A stretch of DNA of 64,000 nucleotides, from assembly GCA_022494885.1 (NCBI GenBank), contig JAGVSM010002948.1, positions 246,315-310,314 of the forward strand. The letters run 5' to 3'. Below the pieces are notes generated by a model, which was not told the DNA's origin, made no database searches, and saw nothing but the letters and a program-made list of their open reading frames with translations. Positions 1 through 10,741 of this stretch are shown one piece after another. The position numbers and the translations under genes are program-made. Origin of the DNA: Micrasema longulum. Taxonomy: Eukaryota > Arthropoda > Insecta > Trichoptera > Brachycentridae. Numbering within the stretch: position 1 is the first letter of the stretch; each line of letters begins with the position of its first letter.

Positions 1-924
1 GGTCCCTAATCCACGCCCAATGGCCTAAAATCAGTAAACAATATAGTTGCGCCACATGTACTATGTATTTGTGTATTGCATATTGACTTTTAAGTTGCGG
101 TGTTAAATTCTTTGCTACCTACCGAACTCTAGTAAAAGTGTTGTAATTATCCTACTGTGGGTACAACCTTTTTTTCTCCGGCTGAACTGTCACCGAGTGT
201 ACATGAATTTTTTTATATTCCTAAACACGATAGCAAATAATTTGTTTTAGCGATCAATAAGTCATTGCGTCGTGTTATCGCATATCAAAAATCAAGAAAC
301 CGACAAGTGCCGGTCCTGACAAAAGGATCAGAGAGAACCTGCCGCGAGAGATATTTGAACAATAATGTACCAGTCCCCAGTACAAGGTAGGTAATTGCAT
401 TAATTTGTATTGGGGTTCCGTGGCAAAAAATATGAAGATAACGCAAATCCGCGAACCAGCAATATTCGATCGTGCATCAGCTTCTGGCGAGTGGCGGGAC
501 CACTGATATGAGTGTAGAAAAATAAATACACATGCATTGATTTTTCTCATGTAATAATTAGGTCACAAGGACAAAAACTACATATTTTAAATGTGTGCTA
601 GATTTTATTTGAAATATTTGACGCCGTTAATTTGCACACGCAATATTATTTAGTAACACGTTTATTTAGTGATTTGTAATTGTTTTCATTGGAAACATTG
701 TGTTTAGTTTTTGTACAAAAAACTTATTTATGGACAAGCATTTTAAAACATTTTTTGAAGACGAATTTACACTTTTTTTGGTGTATAAAAAAACAGGAAA
801 TGTATGAAATCAAATACCGACAAATTTTAAATTATTAGGTAAAGTAAGATTATTTAGATTTAAATTTATTTCAACGGAGAGAGAAAATATTTTTATGAAG
901 GGAATATGAAAGTCTAGGCATTAA
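1..924. other. AT-rich stretch without a recognisable gene
   Basis: No reading frame resembling a known family, no tRNA-like segment and no long inverted repeat was seen. A 91-residue open frame on the minus strand (275-550) has no recognisable motif and is probably chance. Confidence 0.5.
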
Positions 925-1494
925 CAATAATAAAATCGAAGTAGTTGATGAATACATATATCTAGGAGACAAAGTCAACCTGGGTAAAGGTGACCAGGCA
1001 GCGGAGTTACCAAGAAAAATAGGGCTAAGTTAAATAAACTAGTCTCTGTATGCTTAAAAAGACAAATATATGAATCTTGCATATTGCCGGTGACGACATA
1101 CGGACTAGAAACCATGTCTGTAACACAAAAAAGTAGCCAGAAATTAAAATGCATGCAACTATCCATGGAAAGACAGATGCTCGGTGTTTGTCTAAAAGAC
1201 AGAGTAAGAAATGAAGAAATAAGGCGCCGAACCGGAGTCGTGGATATCATGGATCGTGCAGCGAAATTGAAATGGCAGCGCGCAGGACACTCGGCGAGAC
1301 AAAATGATGGCAGGTGGACAGCCAGACTAATAAAGTGGAGACCGTGGACAAACTAAAAAGGTGTTGGAAGGCCACAGAAGAGATGGGTCGATGACATCGC
1401 CTCTATAGCCGGTAAAACGTGGATGATGAAAGCGGGTGATGGGAAGGAATGGAGACGTTTGGAATATGCCGCCATCCAGCAGTGGAGAGAATAA
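925..1494 (+). pseudogene. Non-LTR retrotransposon, reverse transcriptase C-terminal fragment (RTE-like)
   Basis: The translation shows the region after the polymerase core of a LINE endonuclease-reverse transcriptase: EYIYLGDKVNL, then CILPVTTYGLETMS, DRVRNEEIRRRTGVVD, LKWQRAGHSARQNDGRW, and the terminal GRPQKRWVDD with a WRRLEYAAIQQW tail. This order (YLG, then LP-TYG-ET, then K-W-AGH, then GRP-RW-DD) is what I know from RTE-type elements. The frame is broken by in-frame stops, one at 1354-1356 and another near 1033, so it is a dead 5'-truncated copy. The clade is an inference from motif order; that it is a LINE remnant is firm. Confidence 0.8.
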
Positions 1495-1502
1495 GGCTAA
1501 AG

Positions 1503-2312
1503 AAGAGGCATTAATAGGGCTTATGACCTGTTAGTGGCTGGTTGATGTGCTACTTTACACGGTATACCATTCACCATTCTAAAACTTTTAAGTTTGGAAG
1601 TAAAAATTCTTGATGGAAGTTCATTGTAATTTATGATAGAAATAAAAGACAAGTGATACTTTGATCCACAAATCAATTTTGTGGATTAAAGTATCTCTCG
1701 ACTTTTATTTATATAACAATTTACCATTCTGCATATGTTTGAACATCCACATTTCCTCACTCACATCTGTTGATTTGTGAAATAAAAAAGCTGAATCTTG
1801 TGGGTGAGATTCATCCGGCTGAACCAATTTACCTACTAGGCAACGCCAGAAAACAATTTTCCAATTTTTTTTCTTCTTCTTTTACCAGGTAGTTAATTCA
1901 ACAATGTTTTGAGTATGTCCAAATGATTGCAGACTGGATGGATTTTATCCCTAGGGAGTAATTCAGATTTAAATTTGTTGCAACAGAGAGAAAGAACATT
2001 TCTGAGAGAGGAATATGGAAGTCTAGGCATTAACAGGGCTTATGACCACTTTTGATTCACCATAGTATGTAGGTGAAACAATTTAATCATACGAATCTCA
2101 CCCGCAACAGTAAAGTTCTCACGTTCTCAGCTCTTTAACTTCACAAACGTCAACAGATGGAAGAATCGAAGGAATATAAATGTTCCAATATAGACAGAAT
2201 CGTGAATGTTACGCAGTGTGTAAAGTGGCCACTTAAACCAGCCAATGACAGGTCATAAGCCTTGTGGATGCCAAGTCTTTTATATTCCGTTCTCTAAAGA
2301 GTTCTTCATCTT
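1503..2312. repeat. R1 dispersed repeat, direct copy followed by inverted copy
   Basis: The direct part (1503-2052) contains the R1 landmarks: GGGCTTATGACCTGT, a CATTTCCTCA/CATCTGTTGA block, GGTGAGATTCATCCGGCTGA, CTAGGCAACGCC and GGAAGTCTAGGCATT. The inverted part (2053-2312) repeats the same landmarks in reverse complement, ending with GGTCATAAGCCTTG and a degraded CTTCCATATT-type block. R1 recurs throughout this window and in the host intron. I know of no protein match. Confidence 0.75.
1581..1722. mobile_element. 142-bp MITE-like insertion inside R1, with 8-bp duplication
   Basis: The insertion is flanked by ACCATTCT at 1573-1580 and 1723-1730, and the surrounding R1 sequence is continuous if it is removed. 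Its interior has an inverted pair (GATACTTTGATCCACAAA near 1655 against TTTGTGGATTAAAGTATC near 1678), so it can form a hairpin. An 8-bp duplication is usual for hAT-type insertion, but the termini are not diagnostic. Confidence 0.65.
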
Positions 2313-2689
2313 TGTTTTAATACATCAATAAAAATATTACTTATAACTTAAGGACAACAAAATATATCATAGGAAGAAAGAGTTAATATCTTTAGTTTGA
2401 ATCCAGGATAGTGCGAGTTTTTTGAAAGAAGTAAAATTTCAAAATCTTGGGATGTACGAAATATTATCAGTAAAGAAATGATTAAAAATTTTGGGCCCAT
2501 AAAATATGCATGTCTCTGTGCTTGCCTCGTTTTACAATGTGGTATTTCTAGCTCACGATTCCTTCTTAGACTTTATCTATTTAAATTAGTAAATAAATTT
2601 TGATTCATAAATGTATATTTTAAACATAGTAAACAATAGAAATGCCAATAATGCACATTGGAGTGGGCCGATGCTGTCTAAAGTTTTTA
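2313..2689. other. AT-rich stretch, nothing recognised
   Basis: No coding, RNA or repeat signal could be supported here. Confidence 0.4.
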
Positions 2690-3110
2690 AATTTTTTTAG
2701 ACATCAAAGTGAAAGATGTCTAAATGGTTGCATTTTGGATCAAATTGAACGGAAAAATATTCCATTCTAGTTTTGGCCCTTAACCCAGGTTTGAAGTTTA
2801 TAACTATCTGAATATTTTGTTAATTAACAAAATTGATAAAATTATTTTTTTGTTAGTAAAGATATAATTTAATCACATTACAAATCCAAACACGTTTTGA
2901 AACTACCGAAATGCAAAAAGTTTACACTCCACGGAACTGATTCCGTTGAGCGCCTGGCTAATATTGACGAAAACAATGGCTCATTAAAACAATGCTACTT
3001 ATTTATTACAAAACAAAGCGCAACTCACGCCCTTAGATGCTTATTAATAAGGTTTAATGCACATTATTTATTTATTTTATTTGGTAAACAAACAGTATGT
3101 ACACATATAT
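2690..3110. repeat. R2 dispersed repeat, left part
   Basis: The block with GCATTTTGGATCA and TTTTGGCCCTTA (2700-2790) and the block AATGCAAAAAGTTTACACTC to GCTTATTAATAAGG (2909-3052) both reappear in inverted order at 40,550-40,980. The 2690-2790 end is also the reverse complement of 58,200-58,300. The 95-residue open frame at 2897-3184 lies in this repeat and is not recognisable as a protein. Confidence 0.65.
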
Positions 3111-3189
3111 TGCCAATTTCTTTGTATATTAGAGTAAGAAACTCATGCACACACCAAAAAAATTGTTTACACTTAATACAATAATTTAA

Positions 3190-3583
3190 ATTATGTTCAA
3201 TATAATAAATGTAAAAGAAACGAAATGAAAAAATGTTATAATATATAAAATATATATAAAATATAAAATATATATATAAAATATATAAAATATATAATAA
3301 TAATTTAAAATGTCTGCTTCTCTCAAAATTTCAATAATTTTTGACCTAAATTTACATACATTGTGACAAAAAATATCAGCCTCGGTAAATATATTGTTAT
3401 ATTGGTCGCATATTCTAGGTATTGTAGATTGTTTAAAATAGTTTGTTGACGCGTTTTCAGTGTAAAACAAAAGATTTTGTCTTGTCGTCTAGATGGCACA
3501 CGGAATGGAAGTCTTTCTAGTAGGTTAGGAGAATCAATTTTATTATTTATTAATTTGAATAAAAATAAAAATAACTGGTCCAT
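3190..3583 (-). pseudogene. Non-LTR retrotransposon, ORF2 C-terminal fragment
   Basis: The minus-strand frame from 3583 reads KLINNKIDSPNLLERLPFRV followed by PSRRQDKIF. This is the L-K-I-N-D-P-LL-x-F-VP-R pattern found after the reverse transcriptase domain of jockey/CR1-type LINEs. It then shifts frame near 3440 into CDQYNNIFTEADIF and FRSKIIEIL, the usual last block. The plus-strand left end is an (ATATAAA)-rich tract at 3235-3300, close to the expected 3' end. It is a dead, 5'-truncated copy. Confidence 0.7.
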
Positions 3584-3589
3584 TATAAA

Positions 3590-3810
3590 TTTTAATTGGA
3601 CTGATTTTCTTACTTAAATACGAAATGACAACCGGTTTAGAACAAAAAATTGACTTTTTCGAAAGCTTCAAGCTTTAGTTGAGAGCCAAAAGTAGTATCA
3701 AATATTTTTTTTGTATTCAGAGTAATCCAAAAGGCAACTTTTTAGACCCCTTTCATTTCAAAATTCGGAAACAAATTTCGACTTTCCCCAATGCGCATTG
3801 TTATGGAAAC
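3590..3810. repeat. R2 dispersed repeat, right part
   Basis: It contains CTTACTTAAATACGAAATGA, CAAAAGTAGTATCAAATA and CAACTTTTTAGACCCCTTTC. The same segment occurs in reverse complement at 40,550-40,720 and, in part, in direct orientation at 58,200-58,320. With 2690-2790 it forms an inverted pair around the LINE fragment between them. Confidence 0.65.
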
Positions 3811-4012
3811 CGGTGTTTTTAATTAATAAAAATATCCAAATTATGCAGTTTTGTATACCCCTGTAAACCAATTATTATGTTTACGAAGGGATGACTGGTA
3901 AAATCAAATTAAGTGGAGGGAAGAGTTATTAAACTTTCCACCGAGTCAGGTGTGTGTGACGTCGCAACATACTCGACGTTCCCACACTTTTTAACGGGGA
4001 ATTTCAGGGCTA

Positions 4013-4651
4013 CCGTAAAACGGGGTTAAATTGCATCACTTTTTAATAACTTTTCAGCTATAATGATTTTTTTCATCGAGGAGATGAGTAGTGTTTTTGA
4101 CAATAAATGTCATGGTTATATAATATATTTCCTTTACTTTTTTGTGGTTATAAGTATATTTTGTAGTTTCATATACAAGCTATAATTTTTTGAAAAATGA
4201 TGCAAAGTAAGCCCTAGGGCGGGGTGACATTGCATCACTTTTTTTTTCCTTCAGTATCTTAATAGATTCCACATGGACATGGAAATATTAATATTAATAT
4301 GTTTTGGTAAATTTAGTAAGAAATACTGGTATTATCAAATACATGACAAAATTCAACATACGAAACCACTTTACTCACCTTAGAATGATACACACTGTTG
4401 AAGATGTGATAAGAATTACCTATAGAAATTATTCATAAAAACTGCACAACCTACCCAAACCGCTAATCGCTCAGTACTAAAGTACCATATTGAATGGAAA
4501 ATAACCTTAGGTAAGAGTGAAAAGTGACATCCATTGAATATTTGGAGAAACAATGAGTTATTGTTAGTAGCAATGACAACAGGTGTCTCTAAAAACTTTT
4601 TTTTTTGATGCAATGTTACCCTTGATGGTGCAATTTAACCCCGTTTTACGG
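4013..4651. mobile_element. MITE with perfect terminal inverted repeats and TA duplication
   Basis: The sequence at 4011-4035 (TACCGTAAAACGGGGTTAAA then TTGCA) is the exact reverse complement of 4629-4653. If the outer TA is read as the target-site duplication, the inverted repeats are 23 bp. TA duplication and short perfect repeats fit a nonautonomous Tc1/mariner-type element. No transposase frame lies inside; the minus-strand frame at 4416-4613 has no recognisable motif. Confidence 0.8.
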
Positions 4652-4659
4652 TACGGAAA

Positions 4660-4918
4660 ATTGGACATAAAAAATGTTTTTCTTGCACGCGGTAAAAATA
4701 AGAGCCTTTAATTGTTCGGCCGAGTTTCTCTAAAATGTATTAATAAATATAATATAACAATGTCCATACAATGAAGAAGTCCAGTGTCATTTAAAAAAAT
4801 AACATTTGTTAATAGACTATTAAACTAAGCCAATAAAGTATATTTTTATTTTTATGTATCGTATTGAGTAGTATAAGTAAAAACACATTTGTTTTTGCTG
4901 GTAAGTCATCTAAACTGA
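4660..4918. other. AT-rich spacer, nothing recognised
   Basis: No gene or repeat could be supported between the MITE and the hAT-type element. Confidence 0.4.
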
Positions 4919-4926
4919 CTAACTAT

Positions 4927-5569
4927 CAGTAGCGAGCGGCGAGTCTTTAGATTGGTAAGCTACGAAAATACTGATAAAATATCCATAGGGGTAGTATGGC
5001 ACATAAAAACCAGTCTATTTTATAAATAATCCATAACAAATGGCACTAGCAGCTTATGGTTTTAGTAAAAGTATTTTATAATGTAGCACAAACATTTGAT
5101 TTTAAAAATGCATTAAAAAAACATGATTGCCAAATAAATCTTTTTCTCACACTTAACGAGTGCGTATATTGTAACCTCCCTTAGATCGTCTCAAGTCAAA
5201 TAGATATAATTTTAAAAATAATAGCCCTTATGAAAATGTGTTGAAAGACTAAATTGCATTAATGAAAGCTGCAAGATTTTACTGTAATCGCAAGTGTAAT
5301 ATTTCTAACAAGATTCTTTAATATTCGGTTTAAGACGTATTGAAATTTGTATTTTTTGTCAGCAGAGTAATCTCGTGTAATCCAGTACTAATAATTTTGA
5401 CCGATAGAGTCGCTTGCTGTATGGAATAGGGGAATATGATGTAAATTTACTTACTCAAGATATGCAATGTATTTTTTCCTCATAATAATGTAACATTAAA
5501 AATAACGTTTGATGTCAAAAAAAATATGGTAAGCTGCAAATAATCGATTATAAGGAGAATTCGCCCCTG
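4927..5569. mobile_element. hAT-type nonautonomous element, copy 1
   Basis: The left end CAGTAGCGAGCGG and the right end CGAATTCTCC...-type sequence (on the plus strand GAATTCGCCCCTG) follow the CAGNGGCG terminal pattern known for hAT elements. It is flanked by CTAACTAT (4919-4926) and CTAACTAG (5570-5577), an 8-bp duplication with one mismatch. Copy 2 (10,742-11,449) shares both ends and the GGTAAGCTG block near the right end but has a different interior. No transposase is visible. Confidence 0.8.
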
Positions 5570-5577
5570 CTAACTAG

Positions 5578-5903
5578 TTCCCGAGGGATAGCTTCCCCGA
5601 TCTAAGGCAGTAAATATTTTTTATTATCAAGTGTGCTCTGCTCCCAGATTAAATATATCAATATCAGCATTACTTTCTATGTAATTATATAATCTTAAAA
5701 TACGTGATAACGCAATTAACGTTTGAGTGGGCCATATTATTATTGAAGGTTGGAAGATAAAATGTAGTGCACGATCTCAATCGCCGACTGGAAGCATTTA
5801 GGGATACATTATCTAAACAAAATCAACTATTCAATCAACAAAACAATGAATTATATTATAAAGATACATCAAGTCTAACATCTGTCCCCCAAATTCCAAC
5901 TCG
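5578..5903 (+). other. Unassigned stretch with a short coding-like segment
   Basis: The segment near 5580-5615 (GATAGCTTCCCC, CTAAGGCAGTAAATA) is shared with the hairpin element at 39.47 kb. From 5767 a frame reads HDLNRRLEAFRDTLSKQNQL, then NQQNNELYYKDTSSLTSVPQ. Its Gln/Asn-rich helical character resembles the start of a retroelement capsid-type protein or a coiled coil, but I cannot name it. It is cut at 5904 by the inverted-repeat element that follows. Confidence 0.35.
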
Positions 5904-6691
5904 TGGGTACACAAGGAAAACCGGTTTACTACGTTTTTGGCATATTTGAGTTATGAATACCATTAAATTCAAATTTTTATTGTCTATCTACAGGTATAAT
6001 CGGTTCAATGATATTACCACCATTAACTGAGTTACAGAGAATTGTAGAGCGAGTAACGTATATATACTCGTAGCATTTCTTTTCAAATCTTTACAAAGAA
6101 AATCACGTAAATGATTATTTTTTAATTGAAGTTTCTTTTTTTAATAATGAACACACAAGGAAAAACGGTTAAGTGTCTTTGTCTGGTTTACATAACTAAA
6201 ACAATATCACATCCAAAGTTTTTATTAGGGTAGGGCGGGGTAATCGGAGCGATGGCGATTGTACGGAACTTATTACGAACTACTCTGTGAGTTTAGCTAG
6301 TTTTCATTGAAGTAAAAATATCGGCATTGATGAAACCTTACTACAGCGAAAAACTATGTTAAAAAATACTTTTTAAAGTTATGCAAAACAGGAGTCATTC
6401 CCGAAGAATTCTATCATCGGTACAAGAGTCTTTCCACTTCCGCTAATGTGATAGATGCTATGTCTGAAGATAAAGACAGTATTGAATTTGGTACAATTCA
6501 AATTCAGTTAGGCAATGTCACCGGCCAACGCAACCAGCACAAATTTCTTCACAAGGAAAATCAGCTAAATGCGGATTTTATTTTTCTTATCTTACTTGAT
6601 TTTTAATGAACAACCAAACTTTAAAATTCAATTTACGCAAAACTGGCTTTTTGCAGTTAACCGGTTTTTCTTATATATGTATACCCACGAA
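5904..6691. mobile_element. DNA element with imperfect terminal inverted repeats
   Basis: GTGGGTACACAAGG and AAAACCGGTTTAC at the left end are matched in reverse complement at the right end (GTAAACCGG-like GTTAACCGGTTTTTC, then GTATACCCAC). Another partial copy of the terminal motif occurs near 6150 and one near 19,110. No target duplication was found. The interior carries a coding-like fragment listed separately. Confidence 0.5.
6334..6606 (+). pseudogene. Coding-like fragment of unknown family inside an inverted-repeat element
   Basis: A 90-codon open stretch without an ATG reads NLTTAKNYVKKYFLKLCKTG, then VIPEEFYHRYKSLSTSANVI, DAMSEDKDSIEFGTIQIQLG and ends at TAA 6604-6606. Its composition (mixed charged and aromatic residues, no low complexity) is unlike the chance frames around it. 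It may be part of an exon or of a transposon-encoded protein. I do not recognise the family, and there is no start codon or clear splice site to define a gene. Confidence 0.4.
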
Positions 6692-6908
6692 CTTATTTAG
6701 ACCAAAGTGTTCTAGGCGCTGACCATAGGACTGAAGGGTTCTGCCCAGGGGCCTCATGCTGGACTCATTCGTCTTTAGAATCGTATGCGACTTCCGTAAT
6801 TCGACGAGTGACGGCATTTTTGAACCTCCCATACGAACGCAGTCGATTGAAAACCAATCGACTTTATCTCGAGTGCCCCAAAGCACACCAAGTACATATA
6901 AAGTATAT

Positions 6909-7291
6909 ATAACTAACTAACCATCACGCCATTTCCCCAGAGAGGTAGGCAGAGAGGATAGAACGCCACACCACTCTGTCCTGGCACACTTCCTTTGCTT
7001 CCTTCACATTCATACATCTTCTCATGCACGCACGTCGATTATTCCGACTTTTCACATGACCACTTTCAAGAATTTGTTGTACTTGATCATGCCATGTCTT
7101 TCTCGGCCTTCCTCGACTTCTACAACCAGACACATTCGCATCATAAATCTTTTTAGCCGTTCTTTCATCATTCATTCGCTCCACATGACCGAACCATCGC
7201 AAAAGACCTTTCTTAATTTTGTCGATAATGCTTAACTCAGCCTTGCATTCTGCTCTAATTTCGACATTAGGGCACCTGTCATACATTGTTT
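6909..7291 (-). pseudogene. LINE-A copy, ORF2 C-terminus, (TTAG)n tail
   Basis: From 7286 the minus strand encodes MYDRCPNVEIRAECKAELSI, KKGLLRWFGHVERMNDERTA, GRPRKTWHDQ and RNNRRACMRRCMNV, ending WRSILSAYLSGEMA. This is the conserved end of a non-LTR retrotransposon polyprotein, downstream of the polymerase domain. The frame is intact over 120 codons but the copy is 5'-truncated. The 3' end is followed by CTAACTAAC on the plus strand (TTAG repeats on the element's strand) instead of poly(A). LINE-A is also present near 17.1, 21.4, 30.4, 36.6, 47.3 and 56.8 kb. Confidence 0.85.
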
Positions 7292-7628
7292 TTCCGAGTA
7301 TATATAATATTATAATAGTAAAACTAAGTCTCCTTTGGATATTCTCACACGTAAAAAAATAAATAAAGTATAGTGTTAAGTGTCTTCGGCACGGGTAACC
7401 CTAGAGAGGTCAGATATTTTTATTATTTATTATTGATAATCATGTTAAAAAAAATTATAAATAATCACGACCCCGGAGGCGTCGGGTGATCTCCACATGC
7501 TCCACTTGGGAGCAAAGGTGAAAAAGAAATAATGCTTTTTTTTCCAAAATTCGGTGGAATTTTAACTATACGCCACCTTTAGGTGGTCGATTCATAAGGA
7601 ATTCGTCATATATTATTGAAATATTATA

Positions 7629-8008
7629 CAGGATGTTCTTTTAACCCTGTCACATTCGATACCACGATGATCAGTATAGGTAAGAAGACATATTAGCATA
7701 TTTAAAAAATATTTAGAACAAAGATTTTTTTTTAAAATAAAATATTAAAAAAAAAAACAAATGGTTTCTTACTTGTGCAGGGGAGAAACGAGGGGGGCAC
7801 GGCCGTGCGGTTGACAGTGTATCAGGCTCCTCCGTTCCCCATTCCTTGTTTTCCCCTACAGGAGTAAGCAACCATTTGTTTTTTATTTATCTTTTATTTT
7901 TTTAAATATTTTAGTCGTTCTAAAAATTAATTTTTATTTGCCAATATGTCTTCTTGCTCATACTGATCATCGTGGTTTCGGATGTGAGAGGGTTTAAAGA
8001 ACACCCTG
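7629..8008. mobile_element. Foldback MITE, about 380 bp, TA-flanked
   Basis: CAGGATGTTCTTTTAACCCT and CCACGATGATCAGTAT at the left are matched in reverse complement at the right (ATACTGATCATCGTGG, then GAACACCCTG), and TA flanks both ends. A second inner inverted pair around 7760-7885 (ACAAATGGTTTCTTACT against AGTAAGCAACCATTTGT) means almost the whole element can fold on itself. The central part is unusually GC-rich (7785-7855). There is no coding sequence. Confidence 0.75.
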
Positions 8009-8364
8009 TATAGTTATATGAGTCTACTACATAATGTCCAAGTAAGGTTGCTTTTACCATTTTAAGCAGTTAAATTAATTTCAATTCCTATAAAACACGC
8101 CAGCCAAAAATAGTTCACTCGATCGCGGGTCAAAAAGCTATTAATCCACATTTTATACAAATATGGAAATGTTTATTATTAATAAATTGAGAATGAAAAC
8201 ACTCATAATACCAGCTGATTTTAGGCCCAGTCACGTGTCATGTACCATGTTTGTGTCCGGGCAGATGAATAATACAGTTTTTCATTATTTATTTCTTTAA
8301 CAACAAGGTAACATTGTCGAGAGAATAAGGAAAAGTATGAGTCTTTCTTGAATATTTTCTTTTT
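8009..8364. other. AT-rich stretch, nothing recognised
   Basis: No gene or clear repeat family could be supported. Confidence 0.35.
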
Positions 8365-9150
8365 CTCTAGTGCCTTGTCAGGTATCCCCAACGTTGGCAA
8401 CCACTCTGGAGAAAGTCTCTCTGTCCTGTGCTGCCTGAAAAATCTGCTCCATACTCCTGGAGCCAGACCAATCTTGTATATTATGCAACCAGGACGTCTG
8501 TCTTCTTCCAGCCCCTCGATGACCCTCAATCTTGCCCTTAAAAATTTAATGTAGCAAATGGTACTTTTCTGCACGCATTATATGCCCTGGATACGAAGTT
8601 TTATGAACTTTTATGGTGATTGAGACATCTTTGTTCGTTTTAGCTCGACTTAAGACCTCTACGTTCGTTATCAGGTCTGCCAGGAATATTTTAAGCATTC
8701 TGTGGTGCAACCACATCTCAAAAGCCTCCAGCCTGTTCATAGTGTTCACCTTCAGAGTCCAAGTCTCACATATAACAGTATACACCCCACATAACACTGT
8801 ACCAATATTTGCCTTATATTCAAGTTTAGATTATCATTGAAAAGAGGGATTTCATTATGTTAAAAGCAGCTCTTGCTGCCTCAATTTTTGCATTTAATTT
8901 CTATATCTGAATCGAGGGCCTCTGTAAGAATGCTATTGAGGTACTTAAATTTGTCTTTCTTTTCAATGTCACTACCTTTTAATTTGAGAGAAAATGCGGA
9001 GTAATCAAGTCGGCCAAATGTTATCCATTTTGTTTTATCAACATTAATTGTTAAACCCAGTTGTTTGCCAAATGCATCCACACTATTTAACAGCTTCTGA
9101 AGATCGGTAATGGTATCCGCCAGCAATAATCGTCGGCTTACCTGTGCCTC
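8365..9150 (-). pseudogene. LINE-D fragment, reverse transcriptase to C-terminus
   Basis: On the minus strand from about 9140: LLADTITDLQKLLNSVDAFG, LGLTINVDKTKWITFG, DKFKYLNSILTEALDSDIEI; then after a frame change ETWTLKVNTMNRLEAFEMWL, HHRMLKIFLADLITNVEVL and KTSYPGHIMRAEKYH; then a third frame with the last block near 8,380-8,500. This is the order of the distal palm, thumb and C-terminal segments in an insect LINE reverse transcriptase. The YADD box itself is lost at the 5' truncation (LLLADT remains). Several frameshifts and an internal deletion make it inactive. Confidence 0.85.
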
Positions 9151-9171
9151 GATTATGAACGCTATCTTCAT

Positions 9172-10275
9172 CTGTATATATCGAGACGGTATACTTAACT
9201 TCTGTACTATCTGTATCTTACCTCGGTATGTTCTACCTACTTGTCATATCGACATCATATGATCCAAACAAGCCAGTTGAATGACCGTAAACAATTAGTC
9301 CGCGTTCCTTACGTCATTAACATTTAAAATAGTTCTCATTTTTTTAATTTTAAATAGGATTCTGTAATAAAAAGTGCTCACTTCAAAGCGATTATAAACT
9401 TCAATAAATCCCAATTCAAGCAAAAAATGCTCGCTTGAATATGAATTATGCATGACTTTTGGAAATCACCTAGACGGTACACTTAACGATCGTCTGTATG
9501 TATCTACCGATCTGTACAGGTCGACTACAAAGCCGGCTCCTATAACGTCTCGATACATACACTGAGAAAGATAGTAAAACTAATGGAAAAAATGTAATAA
9601 CTAAATTATTTTTTTAGAGTGGTAGCTTTCTGACACATATAATCTGTGACTGACGCCTAGATACTCTTATTTGTTAATAGGAGAGACCTTAGTGACATTA
9701 TTTCCACATCTAGGCGTTCGTTTTATTAAAGTGACAGTTATGTCAGAATTTAATTCGACTTCAAAACATACTTATTTCTCTCTCATATTTTAATAGGCTT
9801 TTAAGAAAAAAAGTGCCAATCTCAAAACGATTAAAAATTTTAATAAATCATAATTTAAGGAAAAATAGCTCTATGGAACAAAACTTTTGACACTTTTAAT
9901 GCGTAGATAAACGTATCGAGGGGTTCTAGACTCGTCGGTATAAAATTATGTACTTACATCAAAACTTGATGGTGGGGGTATCGGTACTATACCTTTGTAG
10001 TCGGTCGGGAGACTTTTATCTTCAACTATGACGTCATACTGAAGCTGTCATTTTAGAGCGTAGATATGTTCACTGTGACGTAATGTGGGGGGTTGGAAGA
10101 ATATCTTTATAATCCCTAGAGGGAATTTATCTTCAACTATACCGTCAAGGTATACGTCTTTATCTTCCCATCATAATCTTGTCCCAGCTATTGTTGATAA
10201 CAACTCCATTGATCTTCAGGCCTCTTTCATTGTTGCTCAGCGCTTTCTTAAATCGTTTCTTGAACGTTGAATTGA
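9172..10275 (+). repeat. R3 dispersed repeat, copy 1
   Basis: Blocks at 9340-9460, 9540-9660, 9700-9920 and 9960-10,150 are found, inverted, at 62,400-62,580, 61,690-61,800, 60,990-61,243 and 60,290-60,660. Landmarks are CGCCTAGATACTC, GTGCCAATCTCAAAACG, CGTAGATAAACGTATCGAGG and the TTATCTTCAACTATNNCGTCA motif. It includes the uninterrupted site for the insertion seen at 61,255-61,702. No protein could be recognised in this copy. Confidence 0.7.
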
Positions 10276-10741
10276 ATATTTGACACTTACTAACATGATA
10301 AAGAAAAGAATGTTTTCTTTACACCAAAGAGGGACAATCTATATTTTTTGTTAGAGTTAAAAAATGAAGACGCAGAAGGTAATTTTTTTCGCGAAATGTG
10401 ACGTGTTTGTTTGATTATACATCACTTACTCAAAGTATCATGCGCCTTTGACATATAATACCCTTACCAAAAACGTCGTTCGTCACAAGTTCCACGAAGT
10501 ACCTACAGCATTATTGTATGGCAGAGAATGACCCGACTTCAAGCCCTTAGTAATTCTCACAATACATTTCCATAATACAAATCGATTCTTGCTAGCGTTT
10601 CTCGAGGGGTTAAGTGTGGCTATTAGACGCTTACGATAGACGCACCCCAACTTTTTGTTGAATTTTCAGAAAAAACATGTGCATCTTATGGTCCGAAAAA
10701 TACGGTATTAGTTATTTTAATCATTGAGATATAATATATAG

